This document shows positions 50,401-57,461 of a DNA stretch of 64,000 nt, piece after piece. The notes beneath the pieces are model-generated. The model was not told where the DNA came from. It searched no databases and saw only the letters and a program-made list of their open reading frames with translations. The translations under genes and the position numbers were made by a program. Each line of letters opens with the position of its first letter. The stretch's first letter is position 1. This stretch comes from Paractinoplanes abujensis (GTDB lineage Bacteria > Actinomycetota > Actinomycetes > Mycobacteriales > Micromonosporaceae), in NCBI RefSeq assembly GCF_014204895.1, contig NZ_JACHMF010000001.1:1-64000 (forward strand), given 5' to 3'.

Positions 50401-51970
50401 GGGAGCCGACATAGAAACTGGTCGAGAAACCCGGCACTAACGGGCCGAAGTCGGTGTACTCCACCTGCCGCAGCGCCTGAATCTGCGAGTTGAGCTCAGC
50501 GCGCCTTCCCCGCAGCGCCAGCCGCTGAGCGGTCAACGCTGTAATTCGCTCCGGCAGCTGGGCGGAACCAGGATCCGAAATCGCCGCCGACAACGCGTCC
50601 AACCCCTGACGCAGCTCAGTCGCGGTGTCCTTGCTGCCACCGGCCAGCAGTACACACAACCGGCGCAGCTCCGGCGGAATCTTCTTCCGCAGCACCTTCA
50701 GCGCCTGATCTTTCTGACTGGTCACCAGCACCCGCTGCCCGCGGGCCATCAGCGCGGACACCAGGTTCGCGATGGTGTGCGTCTTGCCGGTCCCCGGCGG
50801 CCCCTGCACCACCACACCTGTCTCGGTGCGCAGCAGATCCATGACGCGCCGCTGCTCGTCATTGGTCGGCAACGGGAACAGCGGATCATCACCCAGAACG
50901 TCACCGGCGACCGCCCCCTGCCGGTCCAGCCACGCCCGGCGCTGCTCCGGTTCGGTCTCGGTCACCAACTGCGCCAGCGCTACCGGCACGTCGGCGCCGG
51001 GCTGCCGCAACGCGACCGCAATCTTCTTGTACGTCTCGGCGAGCAACGCCCGGCTCCGGGGCCGCACCAGCAGCGCCGGCGACGCCGTGAGCACCGGCCT
51101 GACCGGCAACGGACCGCCCAGCCCCGCCTCCGGGCCGTCGGTGCCCACGACCGTGTCCAGCGTGACACCTAGCCAGCCCGTCAACCGGTCCACCAGCTGC
51201 GCATCAAACACGGCCAAGTCCGGATCAACGACCTGCTCACGCTGGGCGCGTCCTCGATCTGGATAGAAGCCGTCCTGATCACCGAGTACCTGGCGGTCCT
51301 CCAAGCGCCTACGGCCAGACACGACCGCAACAGTGATCTCCGCTGTGGCCCGATTCAGACGCGGCACCACGGTCTCGACGAGCAGATGCCGGCGCAGAGC
51401 GTCACCCTCAGGGCTCTGCCAGCGCAGCAGCCCCGTTCCCAGCACCATCTCGAACTCGTCGTCCTGCTGCTCGAGCAGCTTCGCGGAATGCTCGAGCATC
51501 TCGTACAAACTCCGGTGCTGCTGCGCCAAACGCTGCTGCTGCGCCCACTGCGTCCACGTCGCCAGCCAACGGGCGAACGCGGACGTCACCGTCGGCGGCG
51601 GCTTGGTGCGTTCCCACGACGGAAGGCTCAGCGGCCCAATCTCGGCCAAGCGTGGTGCTGGGCCCTCGTGCGTACGAACTCCTTCGGGCTCAACCCAGTC
51701 GGCCAGGACCGGCGGTGCAGGCGGCTCCGGCGCCAGCTGCCGGGGTTTGACCCGCAGGATCACACCGTCGGCGGCACTGGTCGTCAGCCGAATGCCAGCC
51801 GGCAGCCGGTCCAGCCAGATGATCGGATCCGGAGACTTGGCGCCCCCGGCCAGAATGTCGCGAATCGGATCTCGCTCCGATGCGGCGGTGACGTCGGCAA
51901 GGAACTCCATCAGCGAAGTACTCCTGCGCAACGCCTCTTGGTCTACTCCCACTGCTGCACCCACCTCCAT
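47423..51970 (-). CDS. SF1 (UPF1/COG1112-like) helicase with C-terminal Vsr/DUF559-type nuclease domain
   Basis: About 1515 aa. Walker A GPPGTGKTHTIANLVSAL is near residue 388, and a ~700-residue insertion rich in helices separates it from Walker B VIIVDEASQVGVEHLFL (~1080). The later helicase motifs include VVGDDQQ, ..LREHFRCVPEIINWSSQQFY.., ..GSPPNFQGDERDVVFLSLV.., ..NVAASRARDQMWLF... The C-terminal ~150 residues hold a PD-(D/E)XK-like nuclease with FLDLVVVGDGSRLAVECDGHQWH and ..RDRELRRMGWNVVRIRE. Start uncertain: ATG 51970 has no ribosome site, ATG 51910 has AGGAG ten bases upstream. It probably tracks on foreign nucleic acid and cuts it (inference from such helicase-nuclease proteins in defence islands). 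Confidence 0.82.
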   Translation of the reverse strand: MEVGAAVGVDQEALRRSTSLMEFLADVTAASERDPIRDILAGGAKSPDPIIWLDRLPAGIRLTTSAADGVILRVKPRQLAPEPPAPPVLADWVEPEGVRTHEGPAPRLAEIGPLSLPSWERTKPPPTVTSAFARWLATWTQWAQQQRLAQQHRSLYEMLEHSAKLLEQQDDEFEMVLGTGLLRWQSPEGDALRRHLLVETVVPRLNRATAEITVAVVSGRRRLEDRQVLGDQDGFYPDRGRAQREQVVDPDLAVFDAQLVDRLTGWLGVTLDTVVGTDGPEAGLGGPLPVRPVLTASPALLVRPRSRALLAETYKKIAVALRQPGADVPVALAQLVTETEPEQRRAWLDRQGAVAGDVLGDDPLFPLPTNDEQRRVMDLLRTETGVVVQGPPGTGKTHTIANLVSALMARGQRVLVTSQKDQALKVLRKKIPPELRRLCVLLAGGSKDTATELRQGLDALSAAISDPGSAQLPERITALTAQRLALRGRRAELNSQIQALRQVEYTDFGPLVPGFSTSFYVGSPGQLVRQIAQGRPRYGWMPPVRVEDPDEPPLPTAEALELLRLLAGDTSARRQRLQQRIPATAELPSPAALLEGVRAEQQAQATADTASDPATQRLAGIGAQALTEIEALAGTVHDALGRLRFDKQAQPPGNRRWLGPAVADHLAGRHTGLWGHLVEVRGTAGRLQQALQARGVGAVVELRRPLSELGAGTVRGLLADGAALRAYFDGGGKLRKMWPSASQKRAQTLLDLVTVNGQVPTTVDDLDTALEYLQAEADVAQLVGKWADVQVEIPNGSLTRRLSELHDADELLGDVLAVRSSQQAIAALLARHGLRWDLSTLANLLQVIRAVPAARYHVALRQARHQVNELYARVRQWATAEEACPELTALLEAIGARNVDAYRDGLDALANARSEKADAVRCRNLFGVLRAGHPGLADMLARSWHEPQWPDLLADLPAAWAWAKARQFLTELRNTDQERQLVAEYDQIDDTIDRVTAQLAGAQALHACLDRMTDTHARALRSYREHHTNAGAGGGSKARDFQRAGRAAMEKAKGAVPVWVVPLPNLLDNIAAQPDAFDVIIVDEASQVGVEHLFLLWMAPRVIVVGDDQQCTPGTVRMGRSLDQIFDSMREYLSQLDAEIRLNFTPKTNLYGLLTSRSGKDAVVRLREHFRCVPEIINWSSQQFYDDGAGSSGLVPLRERRAGALKPLRVEHVTDGFTERRDAAIRNPIEAKRLVAHLLECLADPAYDGKTFGIVVMQGTGQIKLLEHEINEAIPAQVRVERQIRVGSPPNFQGDERDVVFLSLVSTETRVTRNTTLFKQFCNVAASRARDQMWLFTSVAPGTFKPGDLRGSLIDYMLRTPPVYGSSPDLDAVSDAKPTDPFESLFEQRVFRKIRERGFFVVPQFPVGTRFLDLVVVGDGSRLAVECDGHQWHTSPADTAADARRDRELRRMGWNVVRIRESEFEFDPDRELATLWRRLDEHGIRPHSPAEADPGDASWKPVVLPADDDDQGTEL

Positions 51971-52399
51971 GTCGTCCGGAAGGCAGCAGACCAGAATGCC
52001 GATCCGCCATGGACAGTTGCAAGAAGTGTTCGCATCATGCGGGATGAGTGAATATTGAGAAGGTCTCATGTCGTCTGGCGATCGGGTGCCGGACCATGGG
52101 ATCAAGCCAGCTGGCGGCACTGACATGGAACGTCAGGACCTTGAAGCGTCACAGCGGGTCGGGCGCCTGGGAATTCGTCGCCGACCTGGCGGCGCTGCAC
52201 ACTGACGCAATGCTGATCAAGCGCGACCAGTGCGGCGGAGCGTTGCCCCTTGATGCCCGTGCCAACCCGACGACTGGCGGGCTCGGCCTACAGACCGTCG
52301 ACGAACGACCGCAAATGCCGACCCCCCCACGAGGGGCAGGACATTCCGGCTGAAGCGCGGTGCAGCGTCATCGGCGGGCGCGAGACCGCAGAGCTGAAG
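51971..52399. other. Gap between helicase gene and integrase relic
   Basis: A 101-codon open frame (52048-52353, +) exists, but its composition and lack of a start signal do not support a gene. The region probably contains the promoter of the helicase-HEPN operon and further decayed island DNA. Confidence 0.4.
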
Positions 52400-52747
52400 A
52401 TGTCGAGATTACGCATTCCCCTCGGCAGCAGGGCCCCATCCGCTATGCCGAGCGGAGACCAGGTAAGTGGCAGGCATGGGCAACGTTCCGAGACACCGAC
52501 GATGTCGCCCGTGTCGTCCGGGCATACGAGAGCAGCCGGCAGCGGGCGAAAATCAGGCTGATCGCGAAGCTGGGGGGACCGCGCCCGGCATGAACTGACC
52601 GCCGCCACGCGGGTGAGCAGCCTGGCGGACTTGTGGCTCGAGGAGATTAGCCTCGAAGGGCGCATCGTCACGCAGACCGTCGACCGCTATAGATGCCTGC
52701 GCCAAACGGTACTGCCCGCGTTCGGTGCGCAAGTCCTATACGGTTGA
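52400..52747 (+). pseudogene. Truncated, frameshifted tyrosine integrase N terminus
   Basis: Starting at ATG 52400 (MSRLRIPLG..) one frameshift near 52425 leads to QQGPIRYAERRPGKWQAWATFRDTDDVARVVRAYESS.. and a second near 52590 to ELTAATRVSSLADLWLEEISLEGRIVTQTVDRYRCLRQTVLPAFG, followed by a stop at 52747. This is the N-terminal arm-binding and SAM-like part of actinomycete integrative-element integrases. The catalytic domain is absent. It marks a decayed mobile element near tRNA-Pro. Confidence 0.75.
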
Positions 52748-52752
52748 CCTGG

Positions 52753-53796
52753 TCACGCGACGTCAGATCCGTCCTTGCCGGCGCTCACACCATCGAGCAG
52801 GCCATCGATTTCGACGGCGGTCGCATCGACGACCGAGTCCGCCTCCACGTCGACCGTCGCCGCCGACTCGTTGATCCATTCTTCCCACGAGAGACCGTGC
52901 TTCTCGGCCAGGTAGCGGGCGCGGTAGAGGCGCGTCGCGTCGTCGATGGCCGAATGGAGCATGGTGAAGCTGAGGCCGGCCGCGACAATGCCGCCGGCGA
53001 TCGGCACCACCTGGGCGAGCCGCGCCTTGGTGAGCCTCACTCCGAGCAGCTTGAAGATCTGCAGGAGGACCTTGACGAGCGGCTCTTTGCCCAGCTTTTC
53101 CCAGGTCGTGCGGCGCATCATCTGCTGGGTGAGGCGCGACAGGCTCGCCAGGGCAGCCGTCTTGCTCGTCGACGACGACGCCATGCTGTAGTTCAGGACA
53201 CCCATGAGGAACAGCTCCTCCTCGGGCTCACGCGGGTCGTAGCCGTAATGGACGGCCACCTCGGCCACCGCACGGCCGAGCAGCGCCAACGAGGCCACCG
53301 TGTCGGACGCCACCGCCAGGACGGCGACACCCGCCGTCGTGCCACCGCTGACCGTCGTACTGACCGTCGCTCCGGTGACCGCGACGGAAGCGAGGCCGGA
53401 CTCCAGGACGCCGAGGAACGGGATCGTCAAGGTGGGCCGGCCCTTGTCGAGGTCTTTGAGATCCAGCGACGCGAACGGCGACTTCTCATCCAGGTCCGGA
53501 TGCTTGCGGCGGAGCTTCTCGACGCGCTGCTCCAACGACGCCGAACGCACGGCGGGCAGGAAGATGGCCTTGAAGCCGCCCTCCAGCCCTTTGAGGATCG
53601 TCTCGTCACCGATCTCCAGGGCCTTGCCGGCTCCGGGGATCTTCCTGACCTGCGCGCCGGCCAGCTTGGTGACCCGGGCGACCTGGTTGGCCACGCGTGA
53701 GCCCAGGCCGTTGCGGCGCCGGCGCTCATTGTCGAGCACGCTGGACCACGCCCGGCGTTCGTACTCGGACATGTTTTCCTGCATCTTTTCCTGCAT
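52753..53796 (-). CDS. EcsC family protein
   Basis: 347 aa from ATG 53796 behind AGGAA. It starts MQEKMQENMSEYERRAWSSVLDNERRR; hydrophobic segments ..LASVAVTGATVSTTVSGGTTAGVAVLAVASDTVASLALLGR.. and ..QVVPIAGGIVAAGLSFTMLHSAIDDATRLYRARYL.. are those of EcsC proteins (glycine-rich membrane-associated helices). Members accompany ABC transporters or stand alone; molecular function unknown. It is the nearest intact gene to the integrase relic. Confidence 0.8.
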   Translation of the reverse strand: MQEKMQENMSEYERRAWSSVLDNERRRRNGLGSRVANQVARVTKLAGAQVRKIPGAGKALEIGDETILKGLEGGFKAIFLPAVRSASLEQRVEKLRRKHPDLDEKSPFASLDLKDLDKGRPTLTIPFLGVLESGLASVAVTGATVSTTVSGGTTAGVAVLAVASDTVASLALLGRAVAEVAVHYGYDPREPEEELFLMGVLNYSMASSSTSKTAALASLSRLTQQMMRRTTWEKLGKEPLVKVLLQIFKLLGVRLTKARLAQVVPIAGGIVAAGLSFTMLHSAIDDATRLYRARYLAEKHGLSWEEWINESAATVDVEADSVVDATAVEIDGLLDGVSAGKDGSDVA

Positions 53797-53878
53797 CTGA
53801 GTTCCTATCGAGTCGTCGAAGATCGCCAAGCTAATCAGAGTCGCTGAACGGGCGGCTGAATGGCCTCGAACCGTCCGC

Positions 53879-54310
53879 TCAGGCACTTTCGCGCCCGAGC
53901 CGCTGCCGCGCGACCAGGAGGCAGGCATGCACGGTCTTCTGCGGTACGCGCATGGCACGCGCGAGTGCCTTCTCCGGCGCCTCGTAACCGCGCTCGACGA
54001 GGTCGGCGTGGATGCCGAGCAGACCGCGGTGGTAGTCGTCGCCGTCGTCGGGCAGCGCGGCGACGCGGTCTTCGACATAGCGGCGCACCATGGTCTCGTA
54101 GGCGCCGACCACCGGAGCGGCGTTGAATTCGTCGGTCATCTCGCCGAGGTGGCGAGCGGCGCGCCGCATCACGCCCGCGGTGATGCCGTGTGGGCTGTCA
54201 GCGGCCACTTCAACGGCGAGCCGCCGTGGGCCCGTCTGATCGGCCTGCCCCTCGTCACGCTCCCATTCGGCGACGATGTAGAGGTCGAGGTCTCGGCGTT
54301 CGAGTCTCAT
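53879..54310 (-). CDS. Hypothetical protein
   Basis: 143 aa, ATG 54310. It opens with a beta-rich part (MRLERRDLDLYIVAEWERDEGQADQTGPRRLAVEV) and ends in a helical part (..GIHADLVERGYEAPEKALARAMRVPQKTVHACLLVARQRLGRESA). The last segment has an HTH-like look, but I cannot assign a family. A GGGAAC site is 7 bases upstream. Confidence 0.6.
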   Translation of the reverse strand: MRLERRDLDLYIVAEWERDEGQADQTGPRRLAVEVAADSPHGITAGVMRRAARHLGEMTDEFNAAPVVGAYETMVRRYVEDRVAALPDDGDDYHRGLLGIHADLVERGYEAPEKALARAMRVPQKTVHACLLVARQRLGRESA

Positions 54311-54375
54311 CACCAGTTCCCAGGTCTGTCGTGGTCCTCAGCCGACGAGGATGACGTCGGTCGCCTTCACGGCGC

Positions 54376-54810
54376 TTATGGTTTGCTGCTGCGAGTGCTT
54401 AGGTGAATCTCGTCCTGGTCGTACCTGCTACCGGCCAGCTCGAAAGTGCCGATGATCGGACCGGTCTCGTCGCCGGTGAGCTCGTACGTGACCTCCCACG
54501 TCTCGTCAAGAATGAGCGGGGTGCCGCCGTACCCCATCTCGACCTTGACCAACACGCTGCAACCGGCCGAGCCGAAGCATTGGTTCTTCACGACCTTGGG
54601 AGTGAGGTCTAGATCGGCGAGCGACAGCGTCGGGCTGACGGTGGGCGCAGTCGTCGTGGCAGCCGGCGTGATCGGATCGAACGACGGTGCGGCCGCCGGC
54701 GTGGTCGCCACTCCCTTGGACGCGAACGCCACTGCTCCGGTAATCGTCGCCGCGGACAGGAGCGTCGCCCCGAGCAGCCCGAAGAGCAGCGCCTTGAGAG
54801 GCCGGGTCAC
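54376..54810 (-). CDS. Putative secreted/anchored protein
   Basis: 144 aa, GTG 54810 overlapping the end of the DUF4352 gene (GTGA). One N-terminal hydrophobic helix (LKALLFGLLGATLLSAATITGAVAFAS) and a Thr/Pro/Ala linker lead to a beta-rich domain (..KVVKNQCFGSAGCSVLVKVEMGYGGTPLI.., ..GPIIGTFELAGSRYDQDEIHLST) with two cysteines likely disulfide-bonded. No family recognised. Overlap suggests it works with the upstream lipoprotein. Confidence 0.68.
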   Translation of the reverse strand: MTRPLKALLFGLLGATLLSAATITGAVAFASKGVATTPAAAPSFDPITPAATTTAPTVSPTLSLADLDLTPKVVKNQCFGSAGCSVLVKVEMGYGGTPLILDETWEVTYELTGDETGPIIGTFELAGSRYDQDEIHLSTRSSKP

Positions 54811-55419
54811 TTAAGGGCCACCTTGACGCCGCCAGAGAACAGCGAGTCGTGCAGCTCAAGGCTGGTCAGCTTGGTGTCCTTCGGGATGTCGAAGACGAGC
54901 TTGCCCTTCACCGTGTTGCCTGGGTTGATCTCCTCGAAGAAGACTTGCTGGTCCTCGTTGGCGTGGATCGCCGCCCCGGAGTCCACGGAGAACTCGGTGC
55001 CCTTGGCGTCGTATGCCTTCTGCACGGAGTCAGACATCGTCTGCGCCTCCTTGCCGATGTTCTTGATCTGAATGCTGACAAGGCAGAATTGGCCCTGCGC
55101 CTTCTCGTTGAGGTACTGGTTGCCGACCTTGGCGACGCCGCACTTCACGCCGGTCACCGTGAACTCGAACTTGCCGTCGCGGACCGGGTCGCAGGCCGGG
55201 CGCCCTCTTCTCCTGCTTGGTGGCTTCCGGCTTCTTTGTGGACTGCTTGGCCGGCGCGGCGGCCGCGGTCTCGGCGCCGGCGTCTTCGCTGGTGTCGTCT
55301 CCGGAGCTGACACCGCAGGCCAGAAGCATGAAGGCCGCGGCTCCGCCGGCGATCCAGGCCCAGGTGCGGCGCTGGGTCGGCTTGGCGGAGACGAGCTGTT
55401 GCAGCTGGGAAGAGGACAT
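54807..55419 (-). pseudogene. DUF4352 lipoprotein gene interrupted by a frameshift
   Basis: Read from ATG 55419 (GGGAG five bases upstream): MSSSQLQQLVSAKPTQRRTW.. with a hydrophobic segment ending in a lipobox-like LLAC, then ..GAETAAAAPAKQSTKKPEATKQEKRA. The DUF4352 domain (KFEFTVTGVKCGVAKVGNQYL.., ..LVSIQIKNIGKEAQTMSDSVQ.., ..LFSGGVKVALK) continues in another frame to 54807. One extra base in the GGG run at 55198-55200 explains the break. Extracytoplasmic DUF4352 proteins are common lipoproteins of unknown role. Confidence 0.75.
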
Positions 55420-55533
55420 GGGAGCTCCCGGTATTCGAGGGATGTGGCGTACACAGCAACTCATTGCGGCGACGATATCTATGGAAGCATAATCCGTTAA
55501 TGGAGTCAACAGATACTAGGCGAAGCGGCTGTG

Positions 55534-55539
55534 TACACT
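55534..55539 (+). promoter_or_regulatory. Possible -10 element for a leaderless transcript of the type I operon
   Basis: TACACT ends 7 nt before GTG 55546 and there is no ribosome site before that codon. This fits leaderless initiation at GTG 55546. No convincing -35 box was seen. Confidence 0.4.
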
Positions 55540-55545
55540 AGTGGC

Positions 55546-57447
55546 GTGGAACGACGAGCGAGAGTCACCGCAGCCGACATCGCGCGCTTCGCAGGGGTTG
55601 GCCGAGCGGCGGTCAGCAACTGGCGGAAGCGCTACGAGACCTTTCCGGCACCGGTCGGCGGCACGGTGGCGAGCCCTCAGTTCGACCTCGCGGAGGTCGA
55701 TCGCTGGCTCACCGACAACGGCAAGGCGCTCGCCATCCCGGACGAACACCGGTTCTGGCGCGACATGGTCGAAGCCCAGACGGATCCGGCTGAGGCGATA
55801 GCCCGAGCCGCCGAGCAGCTCAGCGGTACCCGGCCCTTGACCGACGCCTCACTGCGGGCCGAGCTCGATGCGCTGGTCGCCCGGCCGAAAGGAGGAGGGG
55901 CCAGGGAGACGCTGCACCAGTTGTGGGCGCAGTTCGCCGACACACCCGCCCGGCGAGCCGCCAGCACGCCCGACCACCTGGCTGCCCTGATGGTCCGCCT
56001 GGCCGGGATCAGCGCCGGCACCGTGCTCGACCCGGCCTGCGGAAACGGCCAGCTGCTGCGGACGGCGGCCGAGGCCGGGGCGGCCGAGGTCTTCGGCCAG
56101 GACATCGACGAGCCGACCGCACGGCTCGCCGCGGCCTGGCTCGCCGTCGACGAGGTGACCGGCGAAATCAGGATCGGCGACTCCCTACGCGCCGACGCCT
56201 TCCCGGGGCTCGCCGTCGACGCCGTGCTCGGCCACCTGCCGTTCGGCCAGACCAACTGGGGGCAGGAGGACCTCGGCTACGACCTCCGGTGGGAATTCGG
56301 CGTGCCGCCACGCACCGAGCCCGAACTGGCTTGGGTGCAGCATGCGCACGCGCATCTCAAACCGGGCGGTACGGCCGTGCTGCTCATGCCGCCGTCGGCC
56401 GCGGCGCGCCGGGCCGGCCGGCGGATCCGGGCCGAGCTGCTCCGCAAGGGCGCGTTGCGGGCCGTCATCGCCCTTCCTCCGGGCGCCACCACCGCGATCG
56501 CGGGCGCCCTGCACGTATGGATTCTCCAGCGCGCCGCCGGCGCTCCCGCCCCCACAGTGCTGCTCGCCGACGGCCGCGCCCTCGCCACGCCCGACCCGAT
56601 GGACCTGCCCGAGACCTTCGACGGGATCGCGGAAGCGGTGGAGACCTTCCTCGGTGGTGGCGACCTCACGCAGGCAACATTCGCCCACGAGATCCCGGTC
56701 ATCGACCTGCTGGACGCCGAGGTCGACCTCACCCCGGCCCGGCACGCCCCGGCAGGCCTGGAACACGCCCATCTCGTACGGGAACTGGAAGCCAACCAGC
56801 ACCTCCTCAAGGGCCTGGCGCAGGAGCTGGGCCGGCGTGTGCCGGCCGCTTTGAAAGCTACGGAAGAAGACTCGTTCCCACTGCCCACAATCGCCATCGC
56901 CGACCTGGCACGCAGCGGAGCCCTCGAGATCCTCGGCCCCATCCGCGGCGACGACGGCGAACCGGCCGACGCGCGCGTGCTCACCGCGCAAGACGTCACG
57001 GGGCAGAGAAGTGCGCAACGAAGCGACGAACGGCTGAGCCAGCGCATCCCGCTCAAGGCCGGCGACGTCGTCGTCCCGCTGGTGGCTCGCCATCTCGCCA
57101 CTACGGTTGTCGAAGCCGGGGATGCCGAGATCCTGCTCGGCCGCAACCTCTACCTCCTACGCTGCGACCCGCAGGTGCTGGACCCCTGGTTCCTCGCTGC
57201 CCACCTTCGCACCGCCGCGAACGAACGCCAGGCCAGCAGCCTCTCCGGCACCCTGCGCCTCGACATCAGGAAGGCTCAGGTGCCCCGAATCCCGATAGCA
57301 GAGCAGTCCCGCCACGGCGCAGCGTTCGAGCGCCTATACCAGTTGAACCGAATGGCCAGGCAGGTAACGGACCTTTCGGTCGAGATGACTCGGCTGACCG
57401 TCGAAGGTCTGGCGTTTGGCAAGCTGCGTCCCACCGAGAAGAACTGA
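55546..57447 (+). CDS. HTH-N-6 methylase-fold protein with degenerate catalytic motif
   Basis: 633 aa from GTG 55546 (GTG 55531 also in frame). N-terminal MerR/AlpA-like HTH (VTAADIARFAGVGRAAVSNWRKRYETFPAP..). The HsdM-like core has SAM motif I DPACGNGQLLRTA near residue 162, but the catalytic motif IV reads VLGHLPFGQ (~227-235) where active N6-adenine methylases have NPPF. The asparagine is replaced by histidine and one proline by leucine. The C-terminal ~200 residues resemble a target-recognition domain (..ILGPIRGDDGEPADARVLTAQDVTG.., ..LDIRKAQVPRIPIAEQ..). It precedes hsdM by 14 nt. A DNA-binding or specificity accessory rather than an active methylase is likely (inference). Confidence 0.85.
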   Translation: MERRARVTAADIARFAGVGRAAVSNWRKRYETFPAPVGGTVASPQFDLAEVDRWLTDNGKALAIPDEHRFWRDMVEAQTDPAEAIARAAEQLSGTRPLTDASLRAELDALVARPKGGGARETLHQLWAQFADTPARRAASTPDHLAALMVRLAGISAGTVLDPACGNGQLLRTAAEAGAAEVFGQDIDEPTARLAAAWLAVDEVTGEIRIGDSLRADAFPGLAVDAVLGHLPFGQTNWGQEDLGYDLRWEFGVPPRTEPELAWVQHAHAHLKPGGTAVLLMPPSAAARRAGRRIRAELLRKGALRAVIALPPGATTAIAGALHVWILQRAAGAPAPTVLLADGRALATPDPMDLPETFDGIAEAVETFLGGGDLTQATFAHEIPVIDLLDAEVDLTPARHAPAGLEHAHLVRELEANQHLLKGLAQELGRRVPAALKATEEDSFPLPTIAIADLARSGALEILGPIRGDDGEPADARVLTAQDVTGQRSAQRSDERLSQRIPLKAGDVVVPLVARHLATTVVEAGDAEILLGRNLYLLRCDPQVLDPWFLAAHLRTAANERQASSLSGTLRLDIRKAQVPRIPIAEQSRHGAAFERLYQLNRMARQVTDLSVEMTRLTVEGLAFGKLRPTEKN

Positions 57448-57461
57448 GGAAGGACCCACGG

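Noticed and set aside
52048..52353. A 101-codon frame between helicase gene and integrase relic
   Set aside because: No start signal, no domain seen, composition unlike flanking genes.
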